Positions 1 through 5,315 of a DNA stretch of 8,078 nt are shown here, piece by piece. This DNA is from Actinomycetes bacterium. GTDB lineage: Bacteria > Actinomycetota > Coriobacteriia > Coriobacteriales > Eggerthellaceae. Below the pieces are notes generated by a model that was not told the origin of the DNA, did not search any database, and saw only the letters and a list, made by a program, of their open reading frames with translations. The DNA is taken from the NCBI GenBank assembly GCA_023395755.1, contig JAEWYG010000049.1, positions 1 to 8,078 of the forward strand, read 5' to 3'. How positions within the stretch are numbered: position 1 is the first letter of the stretch; each line of letters begins with the position of its first letter. The position numbers were made by a program, and so were the translations under genes.

Positions 1-8
1 TGTTTCAT
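1..8 (-). CDS. possible start of a downstream gene, cut by the window edge
   Basis: Only ATG AAA and two further bases are in the window, so the product cannot be named. The call rests on the upstream signals. A purine-rich GGGAGG lies on the minus strand at 21-16, seven bases before the ATG at 8-6, which is ideal spacing. A candidate promoter lies further upstream at 75-103, and the trkA operon before it ends in a terminator-like hairpin. A TrkH-type channel gene would fit the context, because the two TrkA proteins here need such a partner. That is a guess from gene order only. Confidence 0.35.
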
Positions 9-15
9 CCGATTC

Positions 16-21
16 CCTCCC
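16..21 (-). promoter_or_regulatory. Shine-Dalgarno site before the left-edge ATG
   Basis: The minus strand reads AGGGAGGGA at 22-14, followed by the ATG at 8-6. The match to the anti-SD and the seven-base spacing are the main reason to believe that a gene starts at base 8. Confidence 0.4.
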
Positions 22-48
22 TGATTTCTCCCACTGCCCTTCATGGGG

Positions 49-69
49 CGATCGGTTCCTTACCGATTG
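49..69. repeat. inverted repeat near a predicted transcription start
   Basis: ATCGGT (51-56) and ACCGAT (62-67) are perfect inverted copies around a five-base spacer. One G.T pair plus one C-G pair extends the arms to eight positions. No T-run follows on either strand, so it does not look like a terminator. It lies just downstream of the candidate -10 at 80-75, where an operator or a 5' leader hairpin would sit. Confidence 0.4.
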
Positions 70-74
70 ACTCC

Positions 75-103
75 ATTGTTCAGAGTTGTGTGAAAGAGTT
101 CAA
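75..103 (-). promoter_or_regulatory. candidate sigma-70-type promoter for the left-edge gene
   Basis: On the minus strand TTGAAC (103-98) and AACAAT (80-75) are separated by exactly 17 bases. Each hexamer matches its consensus at four of six positions, so the call is weak taken alone. It is helped by its place between the trkA-operon terminator and a good SD/ATG. The predicted transcription start is near base 68. Confidence 0.3.
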
Positions 104-138
104 AGAACGGAATGCACATTCGTTAGCATAAGCACGAC

Positions 139-171
139 AAAAAATAGATTTGTTCGCTTTAAGCAAACAAA
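139..171 (-). terminator. terminator-like hairpin after the trkA pair
   Basis: TTTGTTCGC (149-157) and GCAAACAAA (163-171) form a nine-position stem with one mismatch and a five-base loop. On the minus strand the hairpin is followed, after a short TCTA, by six Ts (144-139). It begins about 48 bases beyond the stop codon at 219-221. The stem is AT-rich, so it may be a weak terminator. Confidence 0.5.
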
Positions 172-218
172 CTCTCATACCGTACTAGTGCGCATCGAAG
201 CAAACAAACGCCATTACC

Positions 219-893
219 TTAAAGGCCTTTAAATATCGCACGTACTTCGTCAAGAACCTCGTTGTCGGCAGCTATGATGGCGGTATCGCCAGGATAAAGT
301 ATGGTTTCCCCGTTCACTACCTGTACGTCGTCATCTTTAGTCGACACAGCCACCAGCAAACTATCTTCAGGCATAGACAATGAAGAAGCAAGCACACCCA
401 ATTCATTGGAGTGATACCGCATACGTGGTACCACTATTTCGGCCAGCTGAACATTGCCATGCGTCAACGACGAAACAACGCTAACGCTACCCAGTAGCGT
501 TTCCTCCTCGATAAGGTTCGCAATAAGCGTGGTAGATGATACGCATTCTATGCCCACCTCGCGAAAGATGCGAAGGTTTTTAGGGTTATTTACGCGCGCA
601 ATGCAGCGAGGCACATTAAACACACGTTGCGCAATCTCGCACGATACCAAGTTATCATCGTCCTGCCCAGTGGTAGCAACAAATACATCCGCCTTACGAA
701 TACCTGCATCTTCTTGATACTTAGAATCACAACCATCACCATGAATAACCAGATAGCGGCCTTCAAGCACGATAGATAAATGATCGGCTGTCTGCAGATT
801 TTCCTCGATTACTGCCACGTCATTGCCACTTCGCAGCAACACCGAGGCTAAATACTCACCAATCTTGCCACCGCCGGCAATAACGATATACAT
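219..893 (-). CDS. trkA: TrkA-family potassium uptake regulator, RCK domains (second gene of the pair)
   Basis: This cytosolic regulator is expected to sit under a TrkH/KtrB-type channel and gate K+ entry in response to NAD(H) or nucleotide binding. At 224 residues it is half the length of the classical two-repeat E. coli TrkA and so contains one RCK unit. The Rossmann RCK_N domain covers about residues 1-120. It shows the glycine motif G7-G-G-K-I-G12, an acidic ribose-binding position at E30 after strand 2, the HGDGCD segment at 51-56 and ARVNNP at 99-104. An RCK_C domain fills about 140-224. The start is the ATG at 893-891. Its SD (AGGAG, 903-899) overlaps the TAG stop of the preceding gene, leaving an eight-base gap that suggests translational coupling. 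All the usual nucleotide-site positions I can judge look intact, so this may be the ligand-competent member of the pair. The family is certain. The channel partner is not in the window. Confidence 0.93.
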   Translation of the reverse strand: MYIVIAGGGKIGEYLASVLLRSGNDVAVIEENLQTADHLSIVLEGRYLVIHGDGCDSKYQEDAGIRKADVFVATTGQDDDNLVSCEIAQRVFNVPRCIARVNNPKNLRIFREVGIECVSSTTLIANLIEEETLLGSVSVVSSLTHGNVQLAEIVVPRMRYHSNELGVLASSLSMPEDSLLVAVSTKDDDVQVVNGETILYPGDTAIIAADNEVLDEVRAIFKGL

Positions 894-901
894 GTCTGCT
901 C

Positions 902-1567
902 CTAATCTTGAATATAGCGGGAGAACGATTCAATAAGCTCATGACGTACGCACACCAGCACGGAATCGCCGTGGTAGAGAATGGAGTCTCGAGTAGGTAT
1001 AGAAGAGGCAGACCCGTCGCCGCGCTCAAAAGCAATAATGCGAATGTCATGATCGCGTTCCATCTCTGACACCCGTATAGTGCGATGATCGTCGTCGCGC
1101 CAACTCAGATCGAGAGAGAAGCGCAGTAGCTCAAATTCGCCGAACGTATCGATATGAGCACCATGACCCGACATAATTTTGCTGAACACATCCTCGGCCA
1201 CTAACGATGTACCGCACACATGGTCGATGCCCAGCTGCATATAAGCGCGCTCATGATCAGGATTATACAGACGCGCAATCACATGAGGAACACCAAATAG
1301 GCGACTACCTACTTCAGCTACCATGAGATTCGTATTGTCAAACTGGGTAACAGCAGCAATAACGCCACACTCCTCCACCCCAGCTTTAACAAGCGTCTCT
1401 TCATCGAAGCCTAACCCTTGCACCGTCGAGCCGTTAAAATTACGCCCCAAGTTCGCAAACGCGTCTGCGCTACGATCGATGACACACACGTTGCTGCCGT
1501 TATCCGACAGCATGTTCGCCAACTGCGAGCCTACACGTCCGCAGCCAACAACAATGACGTTGTCCAT
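902..1567 (-). CDS. trkA: TrkA-family potassium uptake regulator, RCK domains (first gene of the pair)
   Basis: This 221-residue, single-RCK protein is related to the gene that follows it. RCK_N spans about residues 1-118, with the motif G8-C-G-R-V-G13 and an acidic D31 after strand 2. RCK_C spans about 140-221. The GD step seen in the companion (HGDGCD) is replaced here by QGLGFDE at about 50-56, so nucleotide binding may differ. A two-protein split of TrkA into halves of about 220 residues is known from actinobacteria (CeoB/CeoC of mycobacteria). Together the pair would equal one full-length TrkA and could form hetero-oligomeric gating rings. The ATG at 1567-1565 has a good SD (AAGGAAG, 1579-1573). 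The gene follows the strong terminator at 1668-1704, so it probably has its own promoter. The best -10 I see is TATCAT (1636-1631), without a convincing -35. A short GC hairpin lies in its leader at 1589-1602. Confidence 0.92.
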   Translation of the reverse strand: MDNVIVVGCGRVGSQLANMLSDNGSNVCVIDRSADAFANLGRNFNGSTVQGLGFDEETLVKAGVEECGVIAAVTQFDNTNLMVAEVGSRLFGVPHVIARLYNPDHERAYMQLGIDHVCGTSLVAEDVFSKIMSGHGAHIDTFGEFELLRFSLDLSWRDDDHRTIRVSEMERDHDIRIIAFERGDGSASSIPTRDSILYHGDSVLVCVRHELIESFSRYIQD

Positions 1568-1588
1568 GACGCTTCCTTTATCTTTTCA

Positions 1589-1602
1589 GGCGCATACGCG
1601 CC
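1589..1602 (-). other. GC hairpin in the leader of the trkA operon
   Basis: GGCGC (1589-1593) and GCGCC (1598-1602) form a perfect five-pair GC stem around a four-base loop. It ends ten bases before the SD of the first trkA gene. No T-run follows, so it is not a terminator. It could shield or space the ribosome site, or it may be chance. Confidence 0.35.
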
Positions 1603-1667
1603 GCTTTCCATTCACGTCTTAGCATACTGCATGATAATGCCATACATCCAGCTCGCTATCGTTCGGC

Positions 1668-1704
1668 AATAAAAAAGCGCTGGCATCAGTAGACACCAGC
1701 GCTT
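1668..1704 (-). terminator. strong intrinsic terminator of the lysozyme-like gene
   Basis: AAGCGCTGG (1675-1683) and CCAGCGCTT (1696-1704) pair perfectly over nine bases with a 12-base loop. On the minus strand the stem runs straight into TTTTTTATT (1676-1668). It lies about 40 bases after the stop codon at 1746-1748. It separates this gene from the trkA operon. Confidence 0.9.
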
Positions 1705-1745
1705 CTTGGTACAAGGTACTTCGTAGGGAAAAGACGTACCCTTCC

Positions 1746-2549
1746 CTAAATCATCCGCATTTGGCTCAACGTGGCATTAAACCAATGAACCGAATTCGGC
1801 GGGCAATACTTCTGCGCATAAGCCATGGAGATAGTATAACCATACCCCTTTGCTAATCCAGATACATGAGTATTTATCGCTTCTTCCCAGCTAGAGAACC
1901 CAGACTGGCCCCATCCCCATGCGTTATAAGGCAAGAAGCATACGGCACCTTTTGAACTTTCTGTATTAGAAATAGCCGGCGACCAGCGCGGATCTATTCC
2001 ATTATTCCAAGCTGCGGTAGCAAACACAACACCTTGACCCGCTAGCGGAGAACCTGCAAGATAGGCATCAATGCGTTGAGTCCATTCAGCCACAAACACT
2101 TCTTTGCCAACACTCCAGTCAACTTCGCTCAAATCAACTGCTGCAGGAGCGGGGGCAGTAGCTTGCTGCTGAGCCATCTTCTCGCTCGCTGCGGCAATGC
2201 GGGCCTCTTCTTCGGCACGAGCGGCCGCTTCCGCAGCAATGCGATCGGCCTCTTCTTTCGCCTCAATAGCTTGGATACCCTTTGAAATGTCGCGCTTTGC
2301 AGTATTTGTTAGTACCGTTGTCTCGCGAGCAGTTTCGTCATCAACCGACTGCGTCAACGATGCAGATCCCGTCGAAGAGACCGCAGCACTCATCTCGTCG
2401 ATACCGAAAGCTTCAACATGAGCACTTGTACTACCTGCAGAAGCGAATCCAAAGCCAATGCATCCGGCAAGTAGCAGAGACGCACAACCCACTGTCGCAA
2501 TTTTTGCGACAACGCTGGATTTTCGCTGCTTATATTTTTTCACTGCCAA
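1746..2549 (-). CDS. exported coiled-coil protein with a lysozyme-like/glucosaminidase-type C-terminal module
   Basis: This 267-residue protein probably acts at the cell wall. A lysine/arginine-rich N-terminus (residues 4-16) precedes a hydrophobic stretch at 17-38 that contains a lipobox-like LLLAGC ending at C30. An ASA site at 36-38 offers an alternative signal peptidase I cut, so the anchor type is open. A Ser/Thr-rich spacer (40-80) and an Ala/Glu coiled coil (about 85-128) lead into the module at 145-267. That part resembles actinobacterial lysozyme-like/glucosaminidase-type domains. It has NNGIDPRWSPAIS, then E197 in NTESSKG as the candidate catalytic acid, then YNAWGWG (208-214), F218 and the SWEEAI segment at 220-225. 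C204 and C249 could form a disulfide. Peptidoglycan cleavage is inferred from this pattern, not shown. The start is taken as TTG (2549-2547), with SD GAAAGG ten bases upstream. A GTG two codons later (2543) is possible but is 16 bases from that SD. The gene stands alone between its own candidate promoter and a strong terminator. Confidence 0.85.
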   Translation of the reverse strand: MAVKKYKQRKSSVVAKIATVGCASLLLAGCIGFGFASAGSTSAHVEAFGIDEMSAAVSSTGSASLTQSVDDETARETTVLTNTAKRDISKGIQAIEAKEEADRIAAEAAARAEEEARIAAASEKMAQQQATAPAPAAVDLSEVDWSVGKEVFVAEWTQRIDAYLAGSPLAGQGVVFATAAWNNGIDPRWSPAISNTESSKGAVCFLPYNAWGWGQSGFSSWEEAINTHVSGLAKGYGYTISMAYAQKYCPPNSVHWFNATLSQMRMI

Positions 2550-2559
2550 AACTCAGTAA

Positions 2560-2565
2560 CCTTTC
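2560..2565 (-). promoter_or_regulatory. Shine-Dalgarno site supporting a TTG start
   Basis: The minus strand has GAAAGG at 2565-2560, ten bases before the TTG at 2549. No ATG is available near it in frame. The spacing favours TTG over the GTG at 2543-2541. Confidence 0.55.
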
Positions 2566-2586
2566 TTTGAACAGCGCAAGACCTTG

Positions 2587-2598
2587 CCGCCGAAGCGG
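2587..2598 (-). other. UUCG-tetraloop hairpin in the leader of the lysozyme-like gene
   Basis: As minus-strand RNA this is CCGC-UUCG-GCGG, a four-pair GC stem closed by the very stable C(UUCG)G tetraloop. It lies about 20 bases before the SD, within the predicted leader of roughly 110 bases. It is not followed by a T-run. It may shape the leader or stabilise the mRNA. Confidence 0.5.
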
Positions 2599-2665
2599 TG
2601 ACAGCGTAGTAAATTGTGAGGATGGTTGCTGCCGAAAGGGCCGATATGCTGTTTTAACAAGCTGT

Positions 2666-2695
2666 ATTTTAGCCCATCTCACCCTTCGGGAGCAA
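2666..2695 (-). promoter_or_regulatory. candidate promoter of the lysozyme-like gene
   Basis: The minus strand has TAAAAT (2671-2666), matching the -10 consensus at five of six positions. An 18-base spacer separates it from a weak -35, TTGCTC (2695-2690). Transcription would begin near 2659, giving a leader of about 110 bases. The 307-base gap at 2550-2856 holds no supported gene. It contains the pspC-side hairpins, this promoter and the leader. Confidence 0.35.
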
Positions 2696-2717
2696 AAAGA
2701 TGTGGAGAAAGCCTCCA
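2694..2717 (-). other. short hairpin followed by a T-run
   Basis: TGGAG (2703-2707) and CTCCA (2713-2717) form a five-pair stem around a five-base loop. On the minus strand it is followed by CATCTTTTTG (2702-2693). It is the last of three hairpins after the PspC gene and overlaps the -35 side of the next promoter. The stem is short for a terminator. Confidence 0.35.
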
Positions 2718-2739
2718 TGTTTTGTTCGCTTGGCGGATC

Positions 2740-2795
2740 TAAAAACAAAGATGGGCAGGTAAACATACCTACTTTCAAAAGAGACAGCCTGCCCA
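2740..2795 (-). terminator. terminator-like hairpin downstream of the PspC gene
   Basis: TGGGCAGG (2752-2759) and CCTGCCCA (2788-2795) are perfect eight-base inverted copies. On the minus strand the stem is followed by TCTTTGTTTTT (2751-2741). The 28-base loop is longer than in typical intrinsic terminators and lowers confidence. It also contains a small alternative pairing (AGGT at 2757-2760 with ACCT at 2767-2770). Confidence 0.5.
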
Positions 2796-2827
2796 CAAAA
2801 AAGGGTGGCAAACAAAAAGAACTCTAC

Positions 2828-2858
2828 AAACCCACCTTTTTCGTCAAAAGGTGGGTTT
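2828..2858 (-). terminator. 13-bp perfect hairpin overlapping the PspC stop codon
   Basis: AAACCCACCTTTT (2828-2840) and AAAAGGTGGGTTT (2846-2858) pair perfectly over 13 bases around a five-base loop. The TAA stop of the PspC gene (2859-2857) lies partly within the stem. On the minus strand only three Ts adjoin the GC core, and a longer T-run comes about nine bases later (2820-2814 region). It may therefore protect the 3' end of the mRNA or assist the next hairpin rather than terminate alone. Confidence 0.6.
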
Positions 2859-3879
2859 AAATGTTTTCAATTAAGTGCGCCGCAAGCGGAAGCACGAAGT
2901 CGCGACCGGGGAAGAATGTTAGAACCAGCATTTCGGTTGTTCCTGGAACAGAATACCAAGCAAGCCCTGTGGCGCAGAACCCTACAAAACACAAGCCGGC
3001 AGCAAGTGTCCACCACCACGACCGCATGGCTGATCCAATGATAAAAAATCCTACCATAATAACCAACAGCGGCCATAGGTTCTCTAACATTATCACGATG
3101 GTAAACCAACCTACTATGCCGAGACTCATAAGCAGAAGCGTTCCCCCAAGGCAGAACAGCATAAGTCCATCAACAAATCGCTCCATGCGGTGGCCCGGGT
3201 CTGCCGGCACAACCAAATTTATCATACCGATAATAACCAAGACAAGCGGCCAAAACTGCCACCATGAAACACCGTCAATAGATTCACCCAGTAGGGAAGA
3301 CACCCCGAAGAAGAGTAGCAAGGCCCCAATAAAAATGGCAATCTTCACCCCACTCGACCTATGCCCAACAGTCGCCTGCTTATACTGAACCACCGGAGGC
3401 ACAACTGCAGGGCCTATTACTGGTGACTGTGGCGGTGTGTACGAGGGGGGGACGTACGGCGAGGGCGTCTCCTGAGTAGGTTGATGTGCCCAAACCGCAG
3501 CATCAGGTGGCTTAGGAGGAATGTGGCCCGATGCCACATAGGATTCACTGCGAGAATACAGAGTGGCAGCATCATAGGGCGAACGCGATGCTTCATCAGC
3601 TTTACCGCACACATCTTCGTGATTCATGCTTCCATAAGTGTCAGAACGAACAGCTTGCGGTTGAACATCAAAGGGATGGTCATACTCCGGCTCTCGCGGC
3701 AATACTATCCAAAGCGCCACGTAAGCCACCACAAACAAACCAGCCGATAAAACGGAAAGCGCCACCACTAAAATACGCATAACCAAAGGATCGGTATTAA
3801 AGTAGTCAGCCATACCGCCACACACGCCCCCAATAAAAGCGTGACGCGAGCGATAAAGTCGCTTTTCGGTGTTCAACAT
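2857..3879 (-). CDS. PspC-domain membrane protein with LiaF-like C-terminal membrane region
   Basis: The first 62 of 340 residues are a PspC domain. It has the signature GGVCGGMADYF (17-27) and DPLVMRI (30-36), followed by a membrane helix at about 34-60. PspC-type proteins sense or transmit envelope stress at the cytoplasmic membrane. A cytosolic or exposed linker (62-172) becomes proline-rich at 120-165. The C-terminus has about four or five membrane helices between 177 and 309. Two of them carry near-identical WPLVLVIIG (210-218) and WPLLVIMVG (269-277) segments, as in LiaF/DUF5668-like membrane modules. The stop TAA lies in a long hairpin. The gene starts 31 bases after the CorC-type gene, so it is probably co-transcribed. 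The ATG at 3879 has its SD (GGGAGG, 3887-3882) only two bases away. The next codon, TTG (3876-3874), is at the normal spacing and may be the real start. A role in cell-envelope stress control is inferred from the domain. Confidence 0.9.
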   Translation of the reverse strand: MLNTEKRLYRSRHAFIGGVCGGMADYFNTDPLVMRILVVALSVLSAGLFVVAYVALWIVLPREPEYDHPFDVQPQAVRSDTYGSMNHEDVCGKADEASRSPYDAATLYSRSESYVASGHIPPKPPDAAVWAHQPTQETPSPYVPPSYTPPQSPVIGPAVVPPVVQYKQATVGHRSSGVKIAIFIGALLLFFGVSSLLGESIDGVSWWQFWPLVLVIIGMINLVVPADPGHRMERFVDGLMLFCLGGTLLLMSLGIVGWFTIVIMLENLWPLLVIMVGFFIIGSAMRSWWWTLAAGLCFVGFCATGLAWYSVPGTTEMLVLTFFPGRDFVLPLAAHLIENI

Positions 3880-3881
3880 TG

Positions 3882-3887
3882 CCTCCC
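3882..3887 (-). promoter_or_regulatory. Shine-Dalgarno site too close to the annotated ATG
   Basis: GGGAGG (3887-3882) is followed by only C and A before the ATG at 3879-3877. Codon 2 is TTG, five bases from the SD. The ribosome may start at TTG, which would shorten the protein by one residue. Confidence 0.5.
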
Positions 3888-3910
3888 GGCTGGACTATTG
3901 AAGACAGGAG

Positions 3911-5293
3911 CTATACACGATGGGGCTGAACGCTCTTGCCCTCAGATTCTGTCAGGTGTTCAATCTTTTCGATATGCTCCGCCTCCGCACCAAAGGTCTG
4001 AGTCAGATCGTCAAGACGAATTACCTGGATACTGGAAATACGGCGGCGGCGCATGGCTTGAATCTTGAACCGATACCCATCAAACACGAACTCGTCGCCC
4101 ACTTGCGGAACCTCATCGAGCATACCCAAAAGCCACCCGGCAATAGTTTCGTAATCATCCGATTCGGTAACTGGCCACCCTAGTTGCAAAGCCTCTTCCA
4201 CAGGAAATCTTCCGTCGACAACCCACTCGTCTTCGGAAACTACCGCAAGATGCGTAGCTTCCGCATCTGTTTCATCAGTAATTTCGCCAACAATTTCTTC
4301 CACGACATCCTCAACGGTAATTAAACCATCGGTCCCGCCATACTCGTCTACCACGATGGCCATCTGTTGCCTATTCGTTTGCATCTCAGACAATAAGGGG
4401 AAAGCGTCCTTACTTTCGGGCACAAACATTGCGTCGTAGGCATAGGCGCCTACCGAATCATCCCCTTTGCCATCCACCAGTGGGCCCACCAAATCCTTGA
4501 TATGCACGATACCCACAATATGATCGATGTCTTCATGGAACACCGGCAAACGCGAATAGCCCGTACCACGCATACGATCAACCGCCTGACGAACAGTATC
4601 GGTATCTTCGACAAAAATTACATCCACACGCGGCTGCATAATTTCACGTACGGTCATATCGCCTAAATCTAAAATATCGCGGATCATACGTTTCTCATCG
4701 GGAAGCAGCTCATCGTTGTCGGTAACCATATACATAATTTCTTCTTCAGACAAACTCTGTCGCTCATCGGCATTTTTAATGCCGAGCAAACGCGACAGGC
4801 CATTCGCTGAAGCGGAGGTCAGCGCCACCAAAGGTCGCGCAAACCTCTGAAACAAGCCCAACGGACCAGCCACCGCCTTACTAATGCGCTCGGCATCCGA
4901 CAATGCCATACGCTTGGGCACCAATTCACCCACCACAATGCTGAGATATGATACAGCCAAGGTAATAACAACCGGAGCAAGACCTGGCGCTATCACCGAC
5001 AACCATTCGATACTAAACCCAGACAACCATTGCGCTAAAGGATCGGATAAGTTCGTGGCAGCGGCCGCCGAAGCGAAGAAGCCAACCAGCGTGATAGCCA
5101 CTTGAATCGTAGCTAAGAAATGGCCTGAATCTCCCGCAAGCTCAAGGGCACGACGAGCCCTCTTGTCGCCATCGTCGGCTTCCTTTTGCAGCAGTACTTG
5201 TCGGGCGTTTACCAACGCCATCTCTGACATACTGAAATAACCGTTTATCAAAACAAGTACAAACGTAACAATAATGCTTATCCAAATGTCCAT
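3911..5293 (-). CDS. CNNM/CorC (hemolysin C-like) transporter-associated protein with CBS pair
   Basis: From the chosen start this is a 460-residue membrane protein. It opens with a CNNM (DUF21) membrane domain at about 1-185. This has three or four helices and the family segments SMSEMAL (21-27) and GELVPKR (122-128). A CBS pair follows at about 210-335, ending in DEYGGTDGLITVEDVVEEI. The C-terminal CorC_HlyC domain covers about 350-430. Relatives export Mg2+ or support Mg2+/Co2+ resistance; hemolysin is a historical name. An in-frame GTG at 5308 would add five residues, but its G is part of the SD AAGGAG (5313-5308). The ATG at 5293-5291 is therefore preferred, although its spacing is long (14 bases). 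The 128 bases upstream hold no promoter I trust but are rich in inverted repeats, which may control this gene. The PspC gene follows after 31 bases. The family is certain; the ion is inferred. Confidence 0.93.
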   Translation of the reverse strand: MDIWISIIVTFVLVLINGYFSMSEMALVNARQVLLQKEADDGDKRARRALELAGDSGHFLATIQVAITLVGFFASAAAATNLSDPLAQWLSGFSIEWLSVIAPGLAPVVITLAVSYLSIVVGELVPKRMALSDAERISKAVAGPLGLFQRFARPLVALTSASANGLSRLLGIKNADERQSLSEEEIMYMVTDNDELLPDEKRMIRDILDLGDMTVREIMQPRVDVIFVEDTDTVRQAVDRMRGTGYSRLPVFHEDIDHIVGIVHIKDLVGPLVDGKGDDSVGAYAYDAMFVPESKDAFPLLSEMQTNRQQMAIVVDEYGGTDGLITVEDVVEEIVGEITDETDAEATHLAVVSEDEWVVDGRFPVEEALQLGWPVTESDDYETIAGWLLGMLDEVPQVGDEFVFDGYRFKIQAMRRRRISSIQVIRLDDLTQTFGAEAEHIEKIEHLTESEGKSVQPHRV

Positions 5294-5307
5294 AGTATGG
5301 AACTTCA

Positions 5308-5313
5308 CTCCTT
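5308..5313 (-). promoter_or_regulatory. Shine-Dalgarno site of the CorC-type gene, overlapping GTG
   Basis: AAGGAG (5313-5308) shares its last G with the in-frame GTG, which therefore cannot be the start served by it. The next in-frame start is the ATG at 5293. The SD also lies inside a four-codon frame, ATG AAG GAG TGA (5316-5305). Confidence 0.55.
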
Positions 5314-5315
5314 CA

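Noticed and set aside
149..2731. TTTGTTCGCTT present at both 149-159 and 2721-2731
   Set aside because: An 11-base match between two AT-rich noncoding spots is expected by chance several times in 8 kb.
2550..2760. Possible c-di-AMP (ydaO-yuaA) riboswitch before the lysozyme-like gene, suggested by the wall-hydrolase and potassium context
   Set aside because: Short matches such as CCGAA and GCTAA occur, but the conserved blocks are not in the right order or spacing, and part of the match lies upstream of the predicted transcription start. An Rfam RF00379 search would decide.
2530..2811. 93-codon minus-strand frame filling the gap before the lysozyme-like gene
   Set aside because: It has no SD, overlaps the start of the real gene in another frame, runs through the promoter and hairpins, and encodes no recognisable protein.
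2282..2860. Long open frame on the plus strand (192 codons) across the gap and the start of the lysozyme-like gene
   Set aside because: It has low-complexity, basic, unfamiliar protein content, overlaps a well-supported minus-strand gene and crosses the hairpin array.
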